Origin: Rhizophlyctis rosea
Taxonomy: Eukaryota > Chytridiomycota > Chytridiomycetes > Rhizophlyctidales > Rhizophlyctidaceae
DNA length: 22,760 nt
NCBI GenBank assembly: GCA_027596075.1
Contig: JADGJC010000491.1
Coordinates: 1-22,760 of the forward strand
Direction of reading: 5' to 3'
A program made the position numbers and the translations under genes. This document shows, piece by piece, positions 8,777 to 17,267 of this stretch (positions are counted from its first letter, which is position 1; every line of letters starts with the position of its first letter). Below the pieces are notes generated by a model, which worked only from the letters and a program-made list of their open reading frames with translations, searched no databases and was not told where the DNA came from.

Positions 8777-10965
8777 ATGGACACGCGACCCAGGTGGGGT
8801 CAGTACAGAGTCGGTCGGCATTTGGGCCGGGGTGCATTTGGCACGGTTGGGTTGGCCGAGAATATGGAAACGGGAGAGATGGTAGGTCCACGTGAATGAA
8901 TGAGAGGGCAGTGGTGAGCCGAAATAGCCATATCGAGACGGGTTCCATGCAAAAGCTGGCCAGAGGACGAAGATCAAGGTCATTAGTCAGGACGGGGAGC
9001 TGGTGGCTGGGATTTTGTCCAAGGGTACGGTTGGATCCTCGGCTGGCGGCATCATCCACGTGACGGTCAACGAGCATGGTCCGGATGCTGCAAAACAGTT
9101 CTTCAACGGGACGCAGCAGATTGTGAACAACTGGCTTCTGCACGGTGGATGGAGAGGGTTTTGGAGGAGCCGGAAGTTCCATTTCGCAGCAAAGACCTGT
9201 GGTGATCGAGACGACTGGCTCGGTGTCCTTTCGCACTACACCAACCAGCCCATTACAAATATGAACATGCATGGAAACGTGCGTGTTGCATCGAGTAATA
9301 CGCCCGCTGACGCTGCTGCCGCCACTCATATTCGCTTGAAATCCACGCCATACCTCCCCTCTCCTTCCCAAACTGCCAGTGTTGCGGCGTCTGATGTTGG
9401 TTCATCGAGCAACTTCCCTTCACCCGCCGACATGGATGACCCGCACATACGTCATGCCCGCTCCTCATCCCGCTACCGCACTTGGTCCCGGCGTGGTGGA
9501 GCCCGTTGGTCACAGGCTGATAACGGGAACGCTGCACTGGATGACGACGCTGTATCGGTTTGTTCCGCTTCCACAACATTTGATGATTCGGTTCCGGTAC
9601 GGTGCGGTGCCGGCGGTTGCGCATGGGATGGCGCTGATATGGGAAGATGGAGGGTTTTGATAACGGAACTAATCAATAAGGCGGAGAGCGAGGGATTGGA
9701 CGCCCATCCTGGTATGACCATCAAGGAGACTTTCGAGTCTATGGCCGCTGCGGCGTTGACCAAGTTGCGTGAGGGTGCGGGAAAGAGTGGGTTGAAGGGT
9801 TTGGGGAAGCACAATGGCGCGAGGGAGATGGTTATTGCCGGGTCGCAGGGGTCTGACGTCAACATTGACCAGATGGCAGCTTGTGTTGGGCAACTGCTCG
9901 TGGAGGGGACGTGTAGTTCTTATGAGGAGGTTCAGGAGTATTTATCGACTTTGTATAGCGCTGCTAGCCCATCAACATCAACGCCAATCACCACACCCCC
10001 TTCCCCCGAAAGCACCACCGACACCGTCAACACCGATGACATCCTCAGCCCGCTAGTCCCTTCCATAGACCTCGACCCGTCCCTTCACACCATCCCAGAC
10101 GCTCCCGGTAGCCCAATCATCACCACCATCACCCCCGAAGAAGCCAAAGAAATGGCTCTCAACGCCGAAGACTGCGAAGAAATGACTCTCCACGTCACAA
10201 ATATCAAGGACGAGCGTGTTGAAGAGATCGATCGCGTACCCTCCTCCACACATACGCGGAGGGACAGCGGAGCCGACGTAACGGATAATCATGTGGCTCG
10301 TCTGGCGGGTTTGTTGGATGCGCTGTTAGGGTTTATTAGTGAAATGGAAGAAGGGGACGAGGAGGTGACGAAGACGGAGGAGTATGATGATGCTGCGAAG
10401 GAGAGTGCGGTTGTGGTTGAGGCGGTGGAGAGTTTTGAGAGGGATTGTGAGCGGGAGGAGGGAGAGGGAGTGCTGGGAGAGGAGGGGGCAATGACGTTGG
10501 CGGGGAGGGCTGAGGAGATGGAGGCGGACGGCGGGACGTTGGTTGAGCATTTGTATGTGGTCCCGACGGAAGATCACGAGGTGTGTATGCGCATTGTCTT
10601 CACTTACCATCAGAGATGAAAACTCCTCGCACCCGCAACAGTCCCCTGTGTTTGAGGTTGAGTACACGCCACTTAACTTCCCGACCAATATCCCACTCCC
10701 TCCCACAACACTTCCCGCTCCAGTCGTGCGCGCGCGCGAGGGCGAACTGAAGGAGAAGAAGAAGTCGAAGTTTTGGGGACGTATCAAAAGGGGCGTTAAG
10801 GTTTGTAGCTCATTTTGTTTCTTCTTGCTGTCAATGGGTTTACGGATGTGCTGATTGCTTACGGTCTCCTTTACAATCCAGACCTTTTTCAAGAAGTTGA
10901 AGCCCAAGTCGGGTATCGTTGAGCCCGGTCCCGTTTCGGCGGGTGGTCCCGCCGCTTTGTGTTAA
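8777..10965 (+). CDS. Gene 2: chimera of kinase glycine loop, RPB1-like segments, PH stub and basic tail
   Basis: Exons 8777-8881, 8964-10580, 10642-10800 and 10882-10965 give 654 aa. Exon 1 (35 aa) is a kinase glycine loop, RHLGRGAFGTVGLAENMETG, very like gene 1, and ends at the same phase-0 intron position. The next exon does not continue the kinase. Residues 36-97 resemble RPB1 (DGELVAGILSKGTVGSSAGG and onward to NNWLLHGG), about 99-126 the end of a PH domain with its tryptophan at 120 (KFHFAAKTCGDRDDWLGVL), and 261-351 the RPB1 funnel region (PGMTIKETFES...MVIAGSQGSDVNIDQMAACV). Then follow S/T/P-rich and acidic stretches. The last two exons give the tail KEKKKSKFWGRIKRGVK plus TFFKKLKPKSGIVE, related to gene 1. 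The intron-1 acceptor could be CAG at 8963 (chosen; it keeps RTKIKVI), AAG at 8972 or CAG at 8990. A kinase or polymerase function is excluded because the catalytic parts are missing. Confidence 0.72.
8964..9149 (+). other. RPB1-like segment A within gene 2
   Basis: Residues 36-97 align with the RPB1 stretch of the form DGEL..GIL.KKT.G.S.GG.IHV...E.GP.....F....Q.VVN.WLLH.GFS. The key words are GELVAGILSKGTVGSSAGG, HVTVNEHGPDAAKQFF and QQIVNNWLLHGG. It breaks off exactly where RPB1 would continue with FSIGIGDT. Assignment to RPB1 rather than RPA1 or RPC1 rests on overall similarity and is less certain. Confidence 0.78.
9153..9236 (+). other. Terminal strand and helix of a PH domain within gene 2
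   Basis: Residues about 99-126 read RGFWRSRKFHFAAKTCGDRD then DWLGVLSHY. The pattern F.F.A.......W...L is the last beta strand and C-terminal helix of PH domains with the invariant tryptophan. The rest of the domain is absent, so phosphoinositide binding is unlikely. It sits directly after RPB1-like segment A and before segment B. Confidence 0.5.
9639..9911 (+). other. RPB1-like segment B (funnel region) within gene 2
   Basis: Residues 261-351: LINKAESEGLDAHPGMTIKE, TFES, LREGAGKSGLKGLGKHNGAR, then EMVIAGSQGSDVNIDQMAAC and VGQLLVEG. RPB1 has PGMTL..TFE....L...RD.AG....K.L...N....MV.AGSKGS.INI.QM.ACVGQQ.VEGKRI at the matching place. It follows segment A in RPB1 order, but about 160 unrelated residues replace the short native linker. 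Confidence 0.8.
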
Positions 10966-11049
10966 TTCGTCTGGTGAGTATCTTTGTTGCATCTTTTTGG
11001 AATGACTTGAATGGTTACTCATCGGTATCCACATCAACATATGTCCATC

Positions 11050-11291
11050 AGAAATAGAAATCACCGTCCCGGCAGTTCAGAAATAGAGATCGATGTTTTA
11101 CGATTTGGGGTGATCGAAGATCCAACTCCCGCGACGGTAATTAGAAATAGTAGAAATAGTTTTTTCTTTTGTTGTTCTTCTTTTTGTTTTTGTTCTGTTT
11201 TACAATTCGTTTCATCTTGAAAAAGAAAAAACCAAAAAAAAAGTGGGGGTTTTGGGGGGTGGGGGAGGGTTTTTTTTTGGTTTAGAAATAG
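11050..11291. repeat. Dispersed AGAAATAG octamers
   Basis: AGAAATAG occurs at 11050, 11079, 11143, 11152 and 11284, just downstream of gene 2. The copies at 11152 and 11284 extend to TAGAAATAGTTTTT. Five exact octamers in about 240 bp exceeds what random sequence would give, but the function is unknown. Confidence 0.6.
11246..11270 (+). other. G-quadruplex-type tract
   Basis: Four G runs of 5, 6, 5 and 3 separated by TTTT, T and A fit the intramolecular G-quadruplex pattern. It is flanked by a run of nine A upstream and eight T downstream. It lies about 280 bp past the gene 2 stop codon, where it could affect transcription termination; that role is inference. Confidence 0.6.
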
Positions 11292-11983
11292 TTTTTCTCA
11301 CTGTATCATATTTTCATTATTGCGTCGAATGAAAGTTTTCGATGATCTCCTTATCCTTGTGTGGGTTTTGGCGATAGATGCTTTCAGTGGTGCAAAAGGC
11401 TGCAGCTCCTGTAGTTCGCAGTTCGAAGAAGGAAGGAAGACTACAGGGATGATCCGGGTTCTTTCCCATTTGACCGTTCTATCTTGCATTCGGCGCTTGC
11501 ACCGCAGGTTCGCATGCAATTCTTCGTACTGCTCTAACCCATTATCATCCTCATCAGCAACTGCATCAACCACCAAAGCAATGGTATATGCTCGCAACGA
11601 CCACGCTTTGAGATAGCGGAGATGAGTGATATAGTTGCAATCAACGTGTTGTGAGCCTCAGTATATAAATCGTCAGACACTGGTTTCACTACTGGTTGCA
11701 TTTTGGCAAATCCAAAACAAAATAATAACAATACCTAAACCATATTATAGCTTGTCGTACTTGCGGGTTCCATGGCGGCATTGTGTGCGCATTGTCCTAA
11801 ACTGTCATACACGCTTCGTCCGTCACGAATCAGCAATGTGGAGCCAACATTCAAAACCGGACCGAACAGATGGTTTTGACAACAATCCAAAGAGATATTT
11901 CATCAACGTTAAGTTCAACAAATGATTCTCCGTCTAAAAATCTCCCAAATACGCCATTCTCTCCACCCACCCGCCCCAAACAT
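11292..11983. other. Intergenic region between gene 2 and the CCCH gene
   Basis: Two convergent genes flank this region. The minus strand has overlapping ORFs at 11731-11534 and 11597-11298 with some coding-like character (for example RRMQDRTVKWERTRIIPVVF). Neither has a recognised family, and I cannot join them with convincing splice sites. I therefore call no gene. Confidence 0.35.
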
Positions 11984-13461
11984 CTATCCAAATCCTGCTT
12001 CAAACCGCATCAGAAATCAAGATCCGGTCGCATTCGCAGAACGTATGCAACACGTACCTCCAAACCCCAATTCCGCTTCGATCTGGTCCTCGATCTGGGC
12101 TCCAATTTCCATTCCCATCTGCGGCAGATCCAAGACAATCGACTCGCTGGGTCGCAGGAACGATGCAATCAACGACGCGGAAGACTGATGGGGGTTTGGT
12201 CCTGTAAAATGGGAATTCATTTTGAACATCGAGTTTTTCGTCTGCCGCATCCACTCTATATATCTCATTTCTTTCAAGAATAAAAAGGGCACAAGTATCT
12301 AACTCACCAGCAAGATTATACATGCTAGCACCTTGAGCTTGCCCTTCTGTCAATGGAGTAGCGTGTTGAGCGGCCGAAACCGGCGCAGCAAGAGTGGAGT
12401 GATAGGTCTATCAGAATAAGCATACCATTAGCGCTCCCTCAAACACAACAACCGATGAACCTGAAAACACACCTTCTGGCTTGTCGGAACGACACCTTCA
12501 ACCTCCTCCGATGTTGGCTCAGCGGCCGCAACCTCCCCTGCGTCCTTGTTTTGCTGCTCGTTCGCGTCGGCTGATGGCGACGCAACGTCCTTAGGAGCTT
12601 CCGGGAGAGGCCCAACTTCCGACACCGGCTCTACGGTAGCTTCAGGAAGCTGTCCAACGATAGGAGGGGTAAGAAGTTCTTCGGGTGCAGGGGCTACTTC
12701 GATAGTGGGTTCCGGGACAGCGGCAACGACCTGAATTGCTGGAACCGCCGCAATAACGGGAGCCGTCGGCTCTCCCAAAAGGACTTCGGCTGAACGGGTG
12801 GTGTTGGGGGTGTTGCGGGTTAGGGTTTCGTCGGTTGAGGTGCGGATTTGTTCTTCAAGATGCATGATTTGCACCGTGAGTCGTTCCCGCTCATCCAACA
12901 ATCTCCTTCGCAACTCACTCAACAGTCTATCCCTATCCGAGAGCGAATCAATAACTCGTTGCTGATCCTCCACAGCCCTCTTCATCCCCTCCACGTCCGT
13001 CCTAAGTCGATGGATAGTCCATGCCTTCTTCTTATCCACTATCTCCAAAGCTAGCAAACGCGCCGATAAATCGTCCGGAATAGGATGGTAGAAATTGCAT
13101 TCATCGCCCCAGGCGCAAAATCCGTTGGTACTCTTCCACCGCTCGCAGATTTTGGTGCGGTAGTTGGATTCGGTAGTGCGAATTCGCATGCGTCGCCACA
13201 GAGACATTTACCCTGCTTGTAGAAAGTGCATGCTGCTACTTTCGGTTTATGCGGTTGTGGTGGTGTCGGATAGGAGGGTTTGTCGTCACGTTCGTCGATA
13301 TTGCGGCGGCCTGTGACGCCTATCTGCGTGTCGATAGGACTGCTAATTGGAGGCGGGTTGGAGTTCGCGAGGAAGGAGTGGTCGTCTTCTATTAGTGGCG
13401 CGAGGATTCTCAATGCAGCGGCGAGGGACGCTAGGTCGTCCTGTTTTGTGTCATTGGTCAT
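11984..13461 (-). CDS. Tandem CCCH zinc-finger and coiled-coil protein, with apparent 1-nt frameshift
   Basis: Coding order: 13461-12473, 12407-12308, 12255-12058, 11994-11984; introns of 65, 52 and 63 nt. Near residue 79 is a first CCCH finger (C-x7-C-x5-C, CTFYKQGKCLCGDACEFA) that lacks its histidine in frame. The second, C-x9-C-x5-C-x3-H (CERWKSTNGFCAWGDECNFY then H), lies in another frame 10 residues later. No AG acceptor lies between them, so an intron cannot explain the shift. One missing base near 13175-13180 would restore both the histidine and the frame, and would make the exon phases agree over about 432 codons. A charged coiled coil follows (WTIHRLRTDVEGMKRAVEDQ, ELRRRLLDERERLTVQIMHL), then an A/P/E/V-rich region and a helical end. 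Tandem CCCH proteins usually bind RNA; that role is inferred from the family. The break is either a sequencing error or a real mutation. Confidence 0.65.
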
Positions 13462-13634
13462 GCTGATGGTGTTATCCTGACCGAAGGGATCGAAGCGCCG
13501 ATTTAGGTGTATATGGCCGTTTAGGTTAGTGGGATGACGAAGACGTCCGGTGCTCAGTGGTGGGTGTGCGTAGGAGGATGAAAGGGTATTTGTTGTGCTG
13601 TTTTGTGATTTGGATCTGTGAGGTGTTCCACCAA

Positions 13635-14403
13635 TTACCTTCTCATCTCTGCATCTATCCCCGGAATCAACGCCAGCACAATCTTCACTCTGAACTGATA
13701 TATGAGTTCTCCCAGCTGCTCATCCGAAGTGAACGTTGTTTGAATGGTGGCAGGAGTCAAGTCGGTTTCCGATGATGGAGTGTAGGGGAAAGTGAAGTTG
13801 GGATTGATGAAGGTCGGAACGGAAAGTTCTAGCGTATGGAGTGTGCCGTCCTGTATGTATTCAAGTTAGAGGTTCCATCTGGGAGACCACATATGAATGT
13901 ATCGGGCTATCATCAACCTCAATGGCCATCCCACAAACAACAAGTTTCGACGCCACTTTGACTCCCTTCACCAAGGATGTAAACTGACTCTGATGATGCC
14001 TATATCGGAACGAGTATGATTCGCCACTTCTGTTCCAATCCGATGGGAGTGGTGCAGACTGTTTGGCTGCCTGCACAAAGTCTTCGGTTGTCTGGTTTGG
14101 TGGAGGGGTTGAGGCTGAGGCCATAGGAAAACATATGAGCTCAGAAGTTGTCGAAAAGTACTTTCACACGAGGAGGTGCGCGGCAGTGCGCAGTGAGCAC
14201 TTACTGTCGCTTTCTTCTCCTAAGCCTAAGAAACTGAACCCAGAATTCATCATGATAGCGTGAAATAACGCCATAGTTATGTCGACGCAATGACGGAACA
14301 CGGGTTCGCTCAGGGTCCCATTCGAGCGCGCCGCGGTTATCATCGTTTCGAGTAGTGAATATAGAGGGACCGGTTGTGGATGGCTGTGGTTTTGAGCATG
14401 CAT
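13635..14403 (-). CDS. PI31-like proteasome regulator, N-terminal domain only
   Basis: Exons 14403-14205, 14114-13918 and 13850-13635 give about 203 aa. The sequence fits the PI31 (PSMF1) N-terminal domain: an early helix PLYSLLETMITAA, ALFHAIMMNSGFSFLGLGEE, then LPSDWN and SYSFRYRHHQSQFTSLVKGV, KLVVCGMAIE and a strand LHTLELSVPTFINPNFTFPY. PI31 binds the 20S proteasome. The proline- and glycine-rich C-terminal part with the FP or HbYX-type end is absent, so the protein is either truncated or has unseen exons after a possible donor at 13637. Intron 2 is taken as 67 nt (13917-13851, with a CTAAC branch site); a 40-nt alternative starts at 13890. It is followed on the same strand, 173 bp on, by the CCCH gene. 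Confidence 0.62.
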
Positions 14404-16573
14404 TATTGGCGTGAGAAATGTTTATGGGAGGTGTCAGTTTCACTCGTGTAAAGGGTGTGAATTATGCGACGACGGGGGAAAACTGGGTGTGGCAAAGCGT
14501 GGGAAAGTGAAATATGTACCAGGCTGGCTCTTTAGTGTTCGGTTGATCCAATGATAGTTGGTCCGCGTGACCACGTGGTATGCATCATCCATACACTGTA
14601 TGGCAGCAAGTCTCGCATCCCCATCCGAGGCGGCCGCATACTATTGTAGACCTACTGACATATGTGATGGCATCCGTCCCCAAAGACTTTCAATTACAAA
14701 AATATCTCCTGACGGGCTTCCAAGAACAAATCATATCATCAGCGCACAAAGTCCTTCGTGGACAAAGGTATTTGGAAGGACACTTACTGATGCAAGCGAA
14801 GGCTCTGTTGAACGGACTAATGAGCAGAAGGGCGCTTGTCAAGGGTTGACGGAATCAGCTCAGAACCCAGACCTATCAATGGTGGCGAACTCAAGAAGCT
14901 CATGCTAGAATCCGACGCTTCCCAACGGTATTATGCTCTGGCTACTACACACAATCCCTTGGTAGACTTCGTAACGTTCATTACAGTTTTTGCACCTGGC
15001 TTGGGCGCGATATCAAACAAACTAAAGTTGGATCATTCGATTCCGACATCTTAGGACTTGAGCGGAATCGCAGCCTTTGAGACCTGCAACATTGTGGCTG
15101 CAGTTGCAAAGGCGCTTTTGCTACCGTAGGGGTTTGTTCTCATATAAGTTGCAGTACCACTTGGTCTATGCTTTACTAAGGGCACGCAATGTCCCGCGTA
15201 CGTCTCATCATATGTTACCAATAGATTTGTGTGCCAACGCAAACCATACCTCCAAATAGGTATCGCAAACCTGCATCGCGGTCGATTCCATCTTCGATTC
15301 TGGCGGTGACTCTATGCAAAATGATATACCGGGGCCCATTTACCAGAAAGTTCCCAGCAGAGGGTCAAGTCGCTCTGCACTTTACAGGAGGAAATCAAGG
15401 GGGTAAATGTTTTCGAGACCAAGGAGCACACGATTGCTGATGAGAAGACCTACACGTTTTGTATCAACGAGCAAGTTCTAAAATTGAGATTGAGCGCGGA
15501 CTGTTGCAATTCATAGGTAAGGGGAAAAGGTTTACTGCCGATTCCGCAGCGCCTCTGATTGAGGACTTTTGGTATACCAAAGCAGACAAAGTGGGCCGAT
15601 TGCCCCGTCTGTGAAAGTGAGATTGCAGAGGGGAGAAGGAGGGCAGAAAGACCGTCTGGAAGAGGTGTAAGGACCGGAATAGAGGTATGCGCCCCTTCAA
15701 CTTGTATTTGTATCAAAAAGTTCAGTCACACCGTGTCAACGTTTTGTTTGTAGCAGCATGTCATCCACACCATTTGTTCAAGGTGGCATGTCTTTTCATG
15801 CCTTTCGCAGTGGCTATTATGAATTCTACACTGACGTGGAGAATTGACAGAGTGTCTCGACTCCGAAGGTCCGCCACAGGTTTGCACAAGCACAAAAGAT
15901 CCGAGCAGAAGCTCCTCAAAGTAGGGAACCCAATGAGGATGGTAAAGGCCGCAGTTCTGATAGATGCATGGTTCGGTCATTCAAGATTCAAAGCCTTTCA
16001 TGCAGCAATCAAGGGTATAAAAGCACTCATTTCCGTTGTAATTGTAATCTTTGTAGTTGGCGTGCCCGTGTCTTGTGATCATTAACGGAGTCGAAGCATT
16101 GGGGGATTTATTAGGAAGACAATCATATTTCAAAATGAGCCAGAACAAATCTTGCCGCTTTCAGTAATAGAACTTTGAACGCCATCCCTGATGCTTCTTT
16201 ATTTGTTGCAACGTATGAACCTTTAAAGGGTGATGGGTGGCATGTTTCACAAGCAAAATTTAATGAGACTCGTTTGAATTCATGACACAACCAAAGGAGG
16301 ATTTATGTCAAAGTATATTACGTCTTACCTGGCCGAGATCGAACGGTGGTTCTCCATAAATTACTCGCGAATTAACATTAAAGAGAGACAAGTTCAAGCA
16401 AAGTGCAAGATTCGCAATCTGATATTCAAGCATATACACAAAGGTTTACGAAAGCTTCCGTGCAAATCTTTTCCTATACTACCCGCTCCCTACTGCAAAT
16501 GCTAAGCCCATCCGAAAAACAAATCAACTGACTGCGGACTTGAGTTGCGCTAACTACGCTGCGTGAGGGTAGG
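14404..16573. other. About 2.2 kb without a supported gene
   Basis: Many short ORFs, none recognised. A plus-strand stretch at about 15368-15510 (EEIKGVNVFETKEHTIADEK, then TYTFCINEQ) and another at 14640-14849 look mildly coding-like, but they have no start, splice partners or family match. They could be decayed exons. No RNA gene, transposase or terminal repeat was seen. Confidence 0.35.
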
Positions 16574-17121
16574 TCAGGCATTCTTGTAATCGTAGCGACC
16601 GCGACGCGCCAAACGATGAACCGGAGTATTGGCGGCGTTGACAGGGGGACTGGTTTAAAGAAAGAGACGGACCCATGAGTAAACGGATTTAGAGCGTAGT
16701 CACGTAGCTTTGCAAGGCCTTGGAGTGGAATGACGAACGGAACTTACGCATCGTCTTGAGCTTGAGTTGGTTTATAAGCCAAAGTAACAGAGTGGGTGCC
16801 GTTGGACCTACAATGATAGAGATGCAGTTAAAATCATTACCATTTGTCCCTCGCGTCTCAACCTGCCCTTGCTCATACTCAAAGGTATTCTTCAAAATGA
16901 AAGAACCGCCCTGGCGGCTCCAGTACGTACATCACAATTTGCACGATCGGCGCACAGAAAGCACCAATGGGCCAGACGTCGTTGCAATTGACACCCGAGC
17001 AACAGTCGGAATCGTGCTGGCAGGGATTCCCGAGCAGCCCACACCCTTGGACGCCAGCGAAGAGAAGGAGAAGGAGGAAGATGAGGTTGGCGAGGGTGAT
17101 GTTGTGGGCTTGACGAGCCAT
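16574..17121 (-). CDS. Small secreted cysteine-rich (knottin-like) protein
   Basis: Exons 17121-16931, 16807-16748 and 16649-16574 (introns of 123 and 98 nt, donors GTACGT and GTAAGT, acceptors TAG and CAG) give 108 aa. Residues 1-26 are a signal peptide with a strong hydrophobic core (LIFLLLLLFAGVQG). The mature protein begins CGLLGNPC and has six cysteines spaced C-x6-C-x5-CC-x4-C-x9-C (27, 34, 40, 41, 46, 56), which fits an inhibitor cystine knot. Exons 2 and 3 add a tail with an N-glycosylation sequon (NGT) and an RR dibasic site near the end (RLARRGRYDYKNA). The ATG has a good context (AAGATGG), and a TATTTAA lies 140 bp upstream. Such small secreted proteins occur in many fungi with varied roles, including protease inhibition, antimicrobial action and host interaction; the role here is unknown. 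No homology to a specific named family is claimed. Confidence 0.7.
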
Positions 17122-17260
17122 CTTGTTTGACGTTGTGGTTGAAGGTGTGCTGAGAAAGAGATGAGAGTTTGGTTGGGTTCTTGTTGGTGATTGAAGAGAG
17201 TTTTTTATTGATAGGGTTGTAAGAACGTATGGTTCGTTCTAGAGGGGGTGGGGGGCGGTC

Positions 17261-17267
17261 TTAAATA
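17261..17267 (-). promoter_or_regulatory. TATA-like element of the knottin-like gene
   Basis: The minus strand reads TATTTAAG 140 bp upstream of the ATG at 17121, with a C-rich tract between. The position fits a fungal core promoter with a short leader. This is a sequence match only. Confidence 0.4.

Noticed and set aside
1349..9911. RPB1-like pieces as an integrated large DNA virus
   Set aside because: No viral hallmark genes are visible, the pieces lie in spliced genes with PH and other eukaryotic modules, and host RPB1 is a simpler source. Only a phylogeny could settle it.
11298..11731. Two overlapping minus-strand ORFs
   Set aside because: No recognised domain and no convincing splice join; the first uses a TTG start.
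15368..15510. Coding-like stretch with EEIKGVNVFETKEHT
   Set aside because: No start, no matching splice sites and no family recognised; too short to call.
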